From Burkholderia lata (GTDB lineage Bacteria > Pseudomonadota > Gammaproteobacteria > Burkholderiales > Burkholderiaceae), in contig NC_007510.1 of the NCBI RefSeq assembly GCF_000012945.1, forward strand, positions 248,001 through 312,000: a stretch of DNA of 64,000 nt, given 5' to 3'. Under the pieces are notes generated by a model, which was not told where the DNA came from, made no database searches, and was given only the letters and a program-made list of their open reading frames with translations. Both the position numbers and the translations under genes were made by a program. Below are positions 8,493-17,226 of the stretch, piece by piece; the stretch's first letter is position 1, and each line of letters starts with the position of its first letter.

Positions 8493-9119
8493 ATGACCAC
8501 CACCACACTGCTTCCTTCCTACACGGCGTTCGACGGCCACCGGCGCCTCACGTCGGGCCCGCTCGCGACGGTCGCGCTCGCGGTCCGGCGGGCTGCCGGC
8601 GATGCGATGCCCGGCACGATCCTGATCTTCGACGATGCGACGGGCCGCTCGATCGACCTCGACCTGCGCGGCACGGCAGACGAGATCCACGCGCGCTACG
8701 CGCCGCCGTCGGGCGACGCAGCCGGTGCCGCCGGTGAGCCGGCCGGCGCGGGCGAACAACGCGGCCGCGGCCGGCCGAAGCTCGGCGTCGTGTCGCGCGA
8801 GGTCACGCTGCTGCCGCGTCACTGGGAATGGCTTGCCACGCAGCCGGGCGGCGCGTCGGTCGCGTTGCGCAAGCTCGTCGAGGACGCACGGCGCACCCAC
8901 GCGGAAGCCGATCGGCTCCGCGACGCGCAGGCGCGTGCGTACCACTTCATGTCGGCGATGGCGGGCGACCTGCCCGGTTTCGAGGAGGCCGCGCGCGCGC
9001 TGTATGCGAACGACCTGGCGCGGCTCGCCGAGCTGATCGCCGGCTGGCCGGACGACGTGCGCGACCATGCGCTCGCGCTGGCGCGCGGCGAGCTGCCGCC
9101 GTCCACCGAAGACTGCTGA
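8493..9119 (+). CDS. DUF2239 family protein
   Basis: 208 aa. The central motif RGRPKLGVVSREVTLLPRHW and the following GGASVALRKLVEDARR region identify DUF2239, whose function is not known. The basic RGRPK stretch followed by helices resembles a DNA-binding segment, but this is inference. Residues 70-95 are an Ala/Gly-rich linker. It is first gene of a pair: its stop lies 17 bases before the carotenoid oxygenase ATG, with an AAAGGAGC ribosome-binding site between. It may regulate or assist that enzyme. Confidence 0.8.
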   Translation: MTTTTLLPSYTAFDGHRRLTSGPLATVALAVRRAAGDAMPGTILIFDDATGRSIDLDLRGTADEIHARYAPPSGDAAGAAGEPAGAGEQRGRGRPKLGVVSREVTLLPRHWEWLATQPGGASVALRKLVEDARRTHAEADRLRDAQARAYHFMSAMAGDLPGFEEAARALYANDLARLAELIAGWPDDVRDHALALARGELPPSTEDC

Positions 9120-9136
9120 AAGGAGCATCGGACGTC

Positions 9137-10468
9137 ATGACCGCACTCGATCTGAACCGCGGCGCGATCGCGCCGGTCGCCGACGAGATTGATCTCGTCG
9201 ACCTGCGCGTGACCGGCGCCATCCCGCACGAACTCGCCGGCACGTTGCTGCGCAACGGCCCGAATCCGCCGGGCGGCCGCTTCGAAGGGAGCGACATGCT
9301 GTCGTGGTGGCCGGAAGCCGCGATGCTGCACGCGATCGCGTTCGAAGGCGGCCGCGCGACCGGCTACCGGAACCGCTGGGCGCGCACGCAGCGCTGGGCC
9401 GCCGTGCACGCACCTGAAGCGGCATCGCAGCTGCCCGACACCAACCCGAACGTGAACGTGCTGCAGCATGCCGGCGAATTGCTCGCGCTGTCGGAGGGCG
9501 GCGCGCCGTTCGCGATCACGGCCGCGCTCGATTCGCTCGGCATACCGGCGCGGCACGCAGGCCTCGGCGGCGGGATGACCGCGCATCCGAAGGTCGATCC
9601 GGTGACCGGCGAGCTGATCGCGTTCCGCGCGGACTGGCGCGCACCGTGGCTGCGCTACGGTGTCGCCGATGCGCAGGGCGTGCAGCGCGTCGATCTCGAG
9701 ATCGACCTGAGCGCGCCGTCGATGATGCACGACCTCGCGATCACCGAAACCCGCAGCCTGCTGCTCGACCTGAACGTCGGCTACGACTTCTCGCTGCTGA
9801 AGCTGGGCCACCGGATGCCGCTACGCTGGCACGACGACCGGCCCGCACGCATCGGCGTGATCCCGCGTCATGGCGGCGCGGTGCGCTGGTTCGGCGTCGA
9901 GCCGTGTTTCATCCTGCACGTCGTGAACGCGTACGACTGCGACGCGTCGTGCATCGTGCTCGATGCGGTGCGCTATCCGTCGTTCCTGCGGCTCGACGCG
10001 GGCACGGGCCGCTTCGCCGACAACCCGGTCGGCGAGCTGTGGCGCTACGTGATCGATACGGCGAACGGGCTGATCGACGAAGGGCCGCTCGCCGATGGCG
10101 GCATCGAGATGCCGCGCATCAACGAAAGCCGGACGGGGCGCCGCTACCGCTACCTGTATGCGGTCGAGCAGCCGAACAACGCGGAAATGCGCGGCGTGAT
10201 GCGCTTCGACCACGCGAGCGGCACGACCACGCGCTACGCGTTGCCGCCCGGCGACCAGAACAGCGAGCCGGTGTTCGTGCCGCGCCCGGGCGGCGTCGAC
10301 GAGGACGACGGCTGGCTGCTGGTGGTGGTCTACCGCGCGGCGACGGATACGAGCGACGTCGTGATCCTCGATGCGCGGGCGATCGACGCGGGGCCGGTCG
10401 CGACCGTGCACCTGCCGCGCCGCGTGCCGGCCGGGTTCCACGGCGCGTGGGTGCCGCGCGAGCACTGA
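9137..10468 (+). CDS. Carotenoid oxygenase (RPE65) family dioxygenase
   Basis: 443 aa. A non-heme Fe(II) dioxygenase of the carotenoid/stilbene cleavage family. The four iron-ligand His segments are visible in order: GMTAHPKVDP, SMMHDLAITE, CFILHVVNAYD and PAGFHGAWVP at the C-terminus. N-terminal LLRNGPNPPGGRF is the family hallmark. No carotenoid-synthesis gene is nearby, so the substrate may be an apocarotenoid or a lignin-derived stilbene (lignostilbene dioxygenase type). It is convergent with the ABC permease gene, only 16 bases apart, with no terminator visible. Confidence 0.9.
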   Translation: MTALDLNRGAIAPVADEIDLVDLRVTGAIPHELAGTLLRNGPNPPGGRFEGSDMLSWWPEAAMLHAIAFEGGRATGYRNRWARTQRWAAVHAPEAASQLPDTNPNVNVLQHAGELLALSEGGAPFAITAALDSLGIPARHAGLGGGMTAHPKVDPVTGELIAFRADWRAPWLRYGVADAQGVQRVDLEIDLSAPSMMHDLAITETRSLLLDLNVGYDFSLLKLGHRMPLRWHDDRPARIGVIPRHGGAVRWFGVEPCFILHVVNAYDCDASCIVLDAVRYPSFLRLDAGTGRFADNPVGELWRYVIDTANGLIDEGPLADGGIEMPRINESRTGRRYRYLYAVEQPNNAEMRGVMRFDHASGTTTRYALPPGDQNSEPVFVPRPGGVDEDDGWLLVVVYRAATDTSDVVILDARAIDAGPVATVHLPRRVPAGFHGAWVPREH

Positions 10469-10484
10469 GCGGCGGGGCGGCGCG

Positions 10485-11651
10485 TCACTGTGCGCGCAGC
10501 GCGTCGACGATCTTCAGCCGCGCGGCGCGCATCGCCGGCAGGAACCCGCCGACCAGCCCCATCACGAGCGAGAACAGCAGCGTCTTCACGACGATCGCGG
10601 GCGTCAGCACGAAGCGGAACGACAGGTCCGCGAAGGTCTGGAAGTTGGTCGTCGAGAACGACGCGAACTGCATCAGCGACGCACACGCGAGCCCCGCGAC
10701 GCCGCCGACGAAGCCGAGCAGCAGCGCTTCCAGCAGGAACGCGGCGAGCACGTTCAGGCGCTTGAAGCCGAGCGCGCGCAGCGTGCCGATCTCGGCGACG
10801 CGGTTCGCGACCGACGCATACATCGTGATCATCGCGCCGATCATCGCGGCGATCGAGAAGATCGTCGACAGCGTGATGCCGAGGATGTTGATGAACGTCG
10901 ACAGCGCCTTCGACTGGTCGCCGTAGAAGGTCTGCTCGCGTTTCGCCTCGTCGGTGAGCCGCGGGTCGACGTCGATGTCGGCCTTGAAGCGTGCGAAGCC
11001 GTCGGCGCTCGGGATGCGCAGCACCATCGACGAATAGCTGGTGCGCCGGAACGACTGCATCAGCTGGTCGACGTCGCCCCAGATCTCCGAATCGAAGCCG
11101 CTGCCGCCCGCGTCGAAGATGCCGACGATGGTCCAGTCGCGCTGCGCGAAATGCAGGCTGTCGCCGAGCTGCGTGCCGCTGAACCCTTTCGCGATCGCGC
11201 TGCCGACGATGATTTCCGACGAGCCGGGCGTGAACATGCGGCCCCCGACGAGCTTCACGTGCGGGCGCAGCGCGAGGCCGGCCGGCGACACGCCGCGGAT
11301 CACGACGTTCGACGGCTTGCCGGACGAGGTCTTCACCAGCGAGATCAGCACGACCGCTTCCTTCGACACGAGCGGCCGGCCGTCGGGGCCGAGCGCGACG
11401 GCCGGGTGCATCTCGAGCGCATTGGCCTGCTGGTGGTCGATCGAGCTCTGGATCTCGGTTTCGGCGCCCTTGCGGATCACCACCGCGTTGTCGGGCTCGC
11501 CGGTCGACACGAGCGTCTTCGTGAGCCCCGCGTCGAGCATCTGCACGGTCGCGAACACGAAGATCACGAGCGCCATCCCGCCGGCGGTCAGCGCGGTGGT
11601 GAGCCGCCGGGTCCACAGGTTGCGCGCGATGTAGTTGAGCGGGATCGCCAT
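10485..11651 (-). CDS. ABC transporter permease, FtsX/MacB type (second)
   Basis: 388 aa. One N-terminal helix (about residues 18-40), a large periplasmic MacB-type domain (about 45-255) and three C-terminal helices of the FtsX domain, with the conserved VAEIGTLRALGFKRLNVL coupling segment after the first. The start ATG (MAIPLNYIARNLWTRRL) lies eight bases beyond the stop of the preceding permease gene, so the two are translated from one message. It probably forms a heterodimer with the other permease. Confidence 0.9.
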   Translation of the reverse strand: MAIPLNYIARNLWTRRLTTALTAGGMALVIFVFATVQMLDAGLTKTLVSTGEPDNAVVIRKGAETEIQSSIDHQQANALEMHPAVALGPDGRPLVSKEAVVLISLVKTSSGKPSNVVIRGVSPAGLALRPHVKLVGGRMFTPGSSEIIVGSAIAKGFSGTQLGDSLHFAQRDWTIVGIFDAGGSGFDSEIWGDVDQLMQSFRRTSYSSMVLRIPSADGFARFKADIDVDPRLTDEAKREQTFYGDQSKALSTFINILGITLSTIFSIAAMIGAMITMYASVANRVAEIGTLRALGFKRLNVLAAFLLEALLLGFVGGVAGLACASLMQFASFSTTNFQTFADLSFRFVLTPAIVVKTLLFSLVMGLVGGFLPAMRAARLKIVDALRAQ

Positions 11652-11659
11652 GTGCAAAC

Positions 11660-12814
11660 CTAACCGATTGCCCTGAGGCCTTCGACCACGCGCACGCGCG
11701 CCGCCTGCCACGCCGGCACGATCGCCGCCGCGAAGCCGACCGCGACCGAGCACGCGGCCTGCAGCACGACCGTCTCGGTCGACACCTTGAACACCGGGAA
11801 GATGCCGCCTGCCGCCTGCTTGAACAGGCTCGCGGCGGGCGGCGTCGCGAGGATCCCGAGCCCGCCGCCGGCCACCGCGATCACGACCGATTCGCCGAAC
11901 ACGATCAGCGCGAGAAAGCCGGGGCCGAAACCGAGCGCCTTCAGCGTCGCGTATTCGGCCGTGCGTTCGCGCGCGCTCATCGCCATCGCGTTGGCCATCA
12001 CGGCCATGATGATCAGGATCACCACGTACGACACGACGCGGATCGCCGCGATGATCTGGTTCGACATCGCGACGAAGCCGAGCTGGAACGCCTGCTCGGT
12101 CTCGGTCAGCGTCTCGGCGAGCGAGTTCTTGAACACCGCGTCGACGTTGCGCGCGATCGACGCGCCGTCGTCGGGGTTCGCGACGCCGAGCACGAATACG
12201 CCGACCTGGTCGGCCTGCTTCGGCGTGCGCTGGCGCACCGTCTCGTTCAGGTAGTCCCAGTGGAATACCAGCTGGCGCGTGATCGTCGAGTCGTCGCGGC
12301 CGTCGAAGATCCCGCGCACGACGAAATCCCACGTGCCCGGATAGATCGTCCCCTTCAGCGGGATCACGTCGCCGATCTTGAAGCCGAATTGCGTCGCGAG
12401 CTGGCGCCCGACGAGGCAGCCGCGCCGGTCGCGGTTGTAGTCGGCGCGCTGCTGGTCCGGGACGATGTATTCCGGGTACAGGTCGAGATAGTTGTCCGAT
12501 ACCGCGAAGCTCGCGAAGAAGTTCTTCGGATCGCGGTAGATGCCGCCGAACCAGTTCGAGCGAACCACGGCCGTCACGCCGTCGACGCCGCGAATCCGGT
12601 TCTCGTAGCTCACGGGCAGCGGAAACACGAGCGAGATCGCGTTGCGCGTGACGAGCCGCCCGCTGGACGCGGCGGCGGCGCCCGCGTACCACGCGTCGAC
12701 CACGGTGTGCAGCAGCCCGAACGCGAGCACGGCGATGGTGAGCCCGAGCACGGTCAGCAGCGTGCGCAGCCGGTGCCGCAGCGCGTTGCGCGCGATCAGC
12801 TTCAGCACATACAT
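11660..12814 (-). CDS. ABC transporter permease, FtsX/MacB type (first)
   Basis: 384 aa. Same topology as its neighbour: helix at about 20-40, periplasmic domain about 45-265, then three helices. The coupling segment reads RTAEYATLKALGFGPGFLAL. Sequence similarity between the two permeases is low, which suggests an old duplication with divided roles. Located between the ATPase and the second permease in the adaptor-ATPase-permease-permease operon. Confidence 0.9.
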   Translation of the reverse strand: MYVLKLIARNALRHRLRTLLTVLGLTIAVLAFGLLHTVVDAWYAGAAAASSGRLVTRNAISLVFPLPVSYENRIRGVDGVTAVVRSNWFGGIYRDPKNFFASFAVSDNYLDLYPEYIVPDQQRADYNRDRRGCLVGRQLATQFGFKIGDVIPLKGTIYPGTWDFVVRGIFDGRDDSTITRQLVFHWDYLNETVRQRTPKQADQVGVFVLGVANPDDGASIARNVDAVFKNSLAETLTETEQAFQLGFVAMSNQIIAAIRVVSYVVILIIMAVMANAMAMSARERTAEYATLKALGFGPGFLALIVFGESVVIAVAGGGLGILATPPAASLFKQAAGGIFPVFKVSTETVVLQAACSVAVGFAAAIVPAWQAARVRVVEGLRAIG

Positions 12815-12835
12815 CGCGCGCGCTCCCGCAGCCGG

Positions 12836-13534
12836 TCAGCCGGCGTGCCCATCGATCAGCTCCCCTTTTTCCAGATGCACGAGCGAGCGCGCGGCGCCGG
12901 CCGCGTGCGCGTCGTGGGTCACCATGATGATCGTCTTGCCGAGCTCGGCGTTCATCCGCTGCAGCATCGCGAGCACGTCGGTGGCCGACGCGCGGTCGAG
13001 GTCGCCGGTCGGCTCGTCGGCGACGATCAAGACGGGATCGGTGATCAGTGCGCGCGCAATCGCGACGCGCTGCTGCTGGCCGCCCGACAGCTCGGACGGG
13101 TAATGGCTCGTCCGGTCGCCGAGGTTCACCATGTCGAGCACGAGCTCGACGCGCTCGCGCCGCTCGCGGCGCGACAGGTGCGTGAGCATCAGCGGCAGCT
13201 CGACGTTCTCGAACGCGGTGAGCACCGGCATCAGGTTGTAGAACTGGAAGATGAAGCCGACGTTCGCCGCGCGCCATTCGGCCAGTTGTGCCTCCGCGAG
13301 CAGCGAGATGTCGAGGCCGCCCACGCGCAGCTCGCCGCTGTCGGGCCGGTCGATGCCGGCCACCAGGTTCAGCAGCGTGCTCTTGCCGGAGCCGGACGGC
13401 CCCATCAGCGCGACGAAGTCGCCTTCGCCGATGTCGAGCGTGATGTCGGTCAGCACGGGCACGATCTGGTTGCCGCGCCGGTACGACTTCGCGACGTGGC
13501 TGATCTCGACGAGGGGCGGCGGGGCGTCGTTCAC
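12836..13534 (-). CDS. ABC transporter ATP-binding protein (LolD/MacB class)
   Basis: 232 aa. Complete nucleotide-binding domain: Walker A GPSGSGKST (near residues 45-53), Q-loop FIFQFYNLMP, signature LSGGQQQRVAIARAL, Walker B VLIVADEPTGDLD and the switch His in MVTHD. The QFYNLMP Q-loop and length are typical of LolD/MacB/FtsE exporters, which work as mechanotransmitters rather than classic pumps. It sits directly after the adaptor gene. Confidence 0.93.
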   Translation of the reverse strand: MNDAPPPLVEISHVAKSYRRGNQIVPVLTDITLDIGEGDFVALMGPSGSGKSTLLNLVAGIDRPDSGELRVGGLDISLLAEAQLAEWRAANVGFIFQFYNLMPVLTAFENVELPLMLTHLSRRERRERVELVLDMVNLGDRTSHYPSELSGGQQQRVAIARALITDPVLIVADEPTGDLDRASATDVLAMLQRMNAELGKTIIMVTHDAHAAGAARSLVHLEKGELIDGHAG

Positions 13535-13541
13535 GCGTGCG

Positions 13542-14747
13542 CTACTTCTTCGCGACGGTCACTTTCGCGCCGTCCTTCAGCTTCGCGTCCGGCGCGAGCA
13601 CGACCGTGTCGCCGGGCTTCACGCCGCGGATCGCGATGAGTTCGCCGATCCGCTCGCCCCGCGTCACGCCCACGGCGCGCACGGTGTCGTCCTTCACGAC
13701 GAACACGACCGGCCGGCCGTCGCGTTCCACGACCGCGCTTGCCTGCACGGCCGTCACGGGCTGCCGGTCCTGCGCCGACGCGGGCTTCGACAGGAACGCG
13801 ATCTTCGCGCTCATGTCGGGCAGCACGCGGTCGTCGCGGTCGACGAAGCGTACTTTCACGAGCACGGTGGCCTTCGAGCGGTCGACGGTCGGCACGATGC
13901 GCGACACGCGGCCCGCGAAGCGCGTGTCGGGCAGCGCGTCGAGCTGGATCTCGCACGGCTGCTCGGCGCGGATCTTCGCGATGTTCGATTCGGCGACGTC
14001 GGCCTCGACCTCGAGCGTGTCCATGTCGGCAATCGTCACGACCGCACCCTTGCTGTCCGATGCGGACGAGAACGGCGTGATGTTGTCGCCGACGTTCGCG
14101 TGCTTCGCGAGCACGATGCCGTCGAACGGGGCGCGGATCACCGTCTGGTCGACCGCGACCTGCGCGGCTTGCGCGTTGGCTTCGGCGGACGTGATGGCGG
14201 CCTGGTCGCTGTTGACCGACGCGCGCGCCTTGTTCACGCGGGCCGTGTCGGTGTCGAGCTGCGCGGCCGGCACGGCGCCCTTGGGCGCGAGCACCGAGGT
14301 GCGGCGCAACGCGATCTCGGCGTCCTTCAGTTCGGCCTGCTCGACGCCGAGGTTGGCGCGGGCGACCTTCACCTGTGCGAGCGCCTGTGCCAGCGAGGCC
14401 TCGACGTCACGGCTTTCGAGGCGGGCGATGATCTCATCTTTCTTCACGCGCGTGCCTTCGAGCACGCCGAGCCATTCGACGCGTCCCTGGCCCTTCGACG
14501 CGACCGCGGCCTTGCGCTGCGGCACGACGTAGCCGGTCGCATTGAGCTGCGTGTCGTTCTGGTACGGGTAGGCGGACGTGACGGCGGTGGTTTCGACGGC
14601 CGGCCGGCCGGTGAGCGCGAGGCCGGCGACGATCGCGCCGATGACGACCGCGGCGGCGACCGCATAGCGGAGCCACCGGCGCCGGCGGGGTGCCGGTGCG
14701 AGCGGACGCCGGTCGATCTTCAGTTTGTCCAGATTGTGATCGGGCAA
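13542..14747 (-). CDS. Periplasmic adaptor (HlyD/MacA family) of ABC exporter
   Basis: 401 aa with a proposed TTG start at 14745-14747 and GAGG seven bases upstream. No ATG exists between the upstream frame edge and the membrane anchor. A basic RRRRWLRY precedes one transmembrane anchor (about residues 25-45). Then come a split lipoyl domain (GRVEWLGVLEGTRVKKDEII and APFDGIVLAKHANVGDNI), a long Ala-rich alpha-hairpin (about 110-180) and beta-barrel and membrane-proximal domains. It bridges the inner-membrane ABC complex to an outer-membrane TolC-type channel. No channel gene is in the operon, so it must borrow one encoded elsewhere. Confidence 0.87.
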   Translation of the reverse strand: MPDHNLDKLKIDRRPLAPAPRRRRWLRYAVAAAVVIGAIVAGLALTGRPAVETTAVTSAYPYQNDTQLNATGYVVPQRKAAVASKGQGRVEWLGVLEGTRVKKDEIIARLESRDVEASLAQALAQVKVARANLGVEQAELKDAEIALRRTSVLAPKGAVPAAQLDTDTARVNKARASVNSDQAAITSAEANAQAAQVAVDQTVIRAPFDGIVLAKHANVGDNITPFSSASDSKGAVVTIADMDTLEVEADVAESNIAKIRAEQPCEIQLDALPDTRFAGRVSRIVPTVDRSKATVLVKVRFVDRDDRVLPDMSAKIAFLSKPASAQDRQPVTAVQASAVVERDGRPVVFVVKDDTVRAVGVTRGERIGELIAIRGVKPGDTVVLAPDAKLKDGAKVTVAKK

Positions 14748-15107
14748 TTTGAGCGCCTCGAGACGGCGGCGGTCTGACGACCGGCCGCGATCCGGTTTCC
14801 GGGGAAAGGGACGGATGGACGCCAGTATAAGCGTCGCCCCGACGGCGCGCGAGCCGGTTTGCGGCGCCGCCGCGGCGACTGCCCGGCCGGTCGCCGACAC
14901 CGGGATACGCGTGCTCCCCCGGGGAAACCCGAGGGGCGCAAGCAACGTGTCAACTTTCCGCGAACACGGCGCGTTATGGAACCAGTGCGTCAGGTTTTGT
15001 CGCGGAGGAACGGCGAAAGCCGGCCTCGCGGCCTGGGGCTCCGATGCGAATGCCTCGCATCTTTACTTACCGGTACGTTTGATTTTTTCTCCGCTAAAGG
15101 AAGAACA
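14748..15107. other. Intergenic region, divergent promoters
   Basis: 360 bases between the divergent adaptor and small secreted protein genes. No supported gene. It must hold both promoters. AAAGGAAG at 15097-15104 is the ribosome-binding site for the plus-strand gene. No clear palindromic operator was seen. Confidence 0.5.
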
Positions 15108-15341
15108 ATGAAGAAGACGCTCGCTTCGATCATCGCCGCAGCATTCGCTCTCGCATCGGTTTCGGCATTCGCACAGGCGTCCGCGCCGGCAGCCGACACG
15201 TCGGCAGCCGCTCCGGCACCGGCCAAGAAGGATCACAGCAAGCCGAAGCACGCGCTGAAGCACCACGGTTCGGCCAAGGGCAAGGCGAAGGCCGCAGCCG
15301 CATCGGCAGCTGGCACGAACGACGCAGGCGCAGCAAACTAA
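15108..15341 (+). CDS. Small secreted Ala/Lys-rich protein
   Basis: 77 aa. Sec signal peptide MKKTLASIIAAAFALASVSA with cleavage after AFA (about residue 22). The mature part is Ala/Pro-rich, then strongly basic (KKDHSKPKHALKHHGSAKGK), ending in Ala/Gly. The composition resembles proteobacterial acid-shock-type periplasmic peptides, but no family assignment is firm. It has a good ribosome-binding site and its own terminator, so it is probably a real single-gene unit. Confidence 0.75.
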   Translation: MKKTLASIIAAAFALASVSAFAQASAPAADTSAAAPAPAKKDHSKPKHALKHHGSAKGKAKAAAASAAGTNDAGAAN

Positions 15342-15381
15342 GCGCTTCGCCCGGGGCCGGCACCGCCGGCCGCCAGTCGCG

Positions 15382-15420
15382 AAACCCCGCATGTTCACGC
15401 ATGCGGGGTTTTGTTTTTTT
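15382..15420. terminator. Intrinsic terminator after small secreted protein
   Basis: AACCCCGCATG (15383-15393) pairs with CATGCGGGGTT (15400-15410), loop TTCACG, followed by TTGTTTTTTT. It also lies just past the stop of the converging Mut7-C gene but has no T-run on that strand. Confidence 0.88.
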
Positions 15421-16184
15421 CAGGCCTCGCGTTCGCCGGCCGGCGCTGGCGGCGGCGGCGCGCGCATCGCGTCGACCACCGTGCGCATGCGCCGCCAGTG
15501 CGAGCCTTCCCAGAACACGCGCCGGCACACGTCGCACGCGGCGAAGCGCCGGTGCCGCAGCCGGACGCCGGCCGGCACGCGTGGCGCGGCCGCGGCCGCG
15601 TCGAGCGGATGCAGCGGCGCATTGCAGCGCAGGCACAGCCGGAACGGCCGCATGTGCGGAGCGAGATCGAGCCGCTCGAACAGTTCGCGCAGCTGGTCGG
15701 CCGGCTGCAGCGCGTGCAGGTAGCAGCCGCGCTCGACCGCGCGCCGCTTGAGCAGCTCGCGGTCACGGGTCAGCACGATCCGGCCCTCTCGCGCGGCGAG
15801 CGCCGCGAGTTCGTCGTCACGGTAGTGGTTGTCGTAGCAGGTGTCGAAACCCGCGAGGCGCAGCAGCTGCGCGAGGCCGCCGAGATGCGCGTCGGCAGCG
15901 AAGCGCCAATGCGCCGATGGCGGCACGGTGGCTCCGTTCGCCGCCGGCTGCGCGCGTTCCGGAAAGGCTTCGACCCGGTCGCCGTCGTCGAGCGGCCGGT
16001 CGAGCGTGGCCGGCGCGTCGTTCACGCACAGCCGGCCGATTTCGGTATGCGGGACGCCGAGCGCCTCGATCGCGTGCTTCAGCGTCGCGTCACGCGCACA
16101 CGCATGCCCGAACGCGCGGTCGCGCTGGGCGCGCGGGAGAAAGGCGTTCAGTTCGTCGTGGAAGCGGAAGGTCGCGGTCGCCAT
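15420..16184 (-). CDS. Mut7-C RNase-domain protein with N-terminal ubiquitin-like domain
   Basis: 254 aa. Residues about 1-85 fit the Mut7-C ubiquitin-like domain (ATFRFHDELNAFLPRAQRD...DRVEAFPE). Residues about 90-250 are the Mut7-C RNase (PIN-related) domain with conserved acidic positions in FAADAHLGGLAQLLRLAGFD, the YRDDELAALA segment and LTRDRELL. A zinc ribbon follows (CLRCN and CDVCRR). Such proteins are widespread and of unknown substrate; the eukaryotic relative trims small-RNA 3' ends. It sits alone. Confidence 0.87.
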   Translation of the reverse strand: MATATFRFHDELNAFLPRAQRDRAFGHACARDATLKHAIEALGVPHTEIGRLCVNDAPATLDRPLDDGDRVEAFPERAQPAANGATVPPSAHWRFAADAHLGGLAQLLRLAGFDTCYDNHYRDDELAALAAREGRIVLTRDRELLKRRAVERGCYLHALQPADQLRELFERLDLAPHMRPFRLCLRCNAPLHPLDAAAAAPRVPAGVRLRHRRFAACDVCRRVFWEGSHWRRMRTVVDAMRAPPPPAPAGEREA

Positions 16185-16280
16185 GCGGGCAGTATGGCAC
16201 CGCGCATGGCCGGCCGCGTGCCCTGCAGACGCCACGCATCTGTGGTTAACTCCCCGCTTCACGGAGCGAAGGAGCGGGAA

Positions 16281-17150
16281 ATGGATCTCGGATTTATCGG
16301 GCTGGGTGAAATGGGGCAGGCAATCGCAACGAACCTGCTGAAGGCCGGGCACACGGTGCGGGTCTGGAACCGGTCGCGCGAGCGCGCCGAGCCGCTCGCG
16401 GCCATTGGCGCGCAGATCGTCGACACGCCGGCCGACGCGTTTCGCGGCGACGCGGTGTTCTCGATGCTCGCCGACGACGCCGCGGCGCGTGCGATCTTCG
16501 ACGATGCGCTGCTCGCCCAGGCGCCGCGCGGCCTGATCCACGTGAACATGGCGACGGTGTCGGTCGCGCTGGCCGAATCGCTCGCGCACGCGCATGCGTC
16601 GCGCGGCATCCATTACGTCGCCGCGCCGGTGATGGGCCGGCCCGATGTCGCCGCCGCCGCACGCCTGACGATCATGGCGGGTGGCCCGGCCGAGGCGATC
16701 GACCGCGTGCAGCCGCTGTTCGACGCGATCGGCCAGAAGACCTGGCGGTTCGGGTCGCTGCCGCAGCATGCGAACGTCGCGAAGATCGCCGCGAACTTCA
16801 CGCTCGCGTCGGCGATCGAGACGCTCGGCGAGGCCTCTGCATTGCTCGGCGCACACGGCGTCGCGATGCGCGATTTCCTCGACGTGATTACCGGCAGCGT
16901 GTTTCCGGGCCCCGTCTACGAAGGCTACGGCTCGATGATCGCCGAGCGGCACTACGAGCCCGCGCGCTTCAAGGCGCGCCTCGGGCTGAAGGACGTTCGC
17001 CTGGCGCTGGAAGCCGGTGACGCCGTGTCGGTGCCGCTGCCGGTCGCGAGCGTCGTGCGCGACAACCTGCTCGACGCGCTCGCGCACGGCGGCGGCGAGC
17101 AGGATTTCGCGGTACTCGGCGAAGTCGCGCTGCGCCGCGCGGGCCGCTGA
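16281..17150 (+). CDS. NAD(P)-dependent beta-hydroxyacid dehydrogenase family oxidoreductase
   Basis: 289 aa. N-terminal Rossmann fold starting MDLGFIGLGEMGQAIATNLL, with WNRSRERAE after beta-2, where Arg residues suggest NADP preference. The substrate motif VAAPVMGRPDVAAAARLTIM replaces the usual DAPVSGG, and the catalytic Lys lies in NVAKIAANF. The C-terminal all-helical domain follows. The family includes 3-hydroxyisobutyrate, tartronate semialdehyde and imine reductases; the substrate here is not deducible. GGAGCGGGAA precedes the ATG. Confidence 0.88.
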   Translation: MDLGFIGLGEMGQAIATNLLKAGHTVRVWNRSRERAEPLAAIGAQIVDTPADAFRGDAVFSMLADDAAARAIFDDALLAQAPRGLIHVNMATVSVALAESLAHAHASRGIHYVAAPVMGRPDVAAAARLTIMAGGPAEAIDRVQPLFDAIGQKTWRFGSLPQHANVAKIAANFTLASAIETLGEASALLGAHGVAMRDFLDVITGSVFPGPVYEGYGSMIAERHYEPARFKARLGLKDVRLALEAGDAVSVPLPVASVVRDNLLDALAHGGGEQDFAVLGEVALRRAGR

Positions 17151-17226
17151 TCCGCCGCGCGACAGAAGTCCGGCGCACCGGCATAATCGACGTTTCGTTT
17201 TCCCTTACATCGACGCAGAGGCGGGC

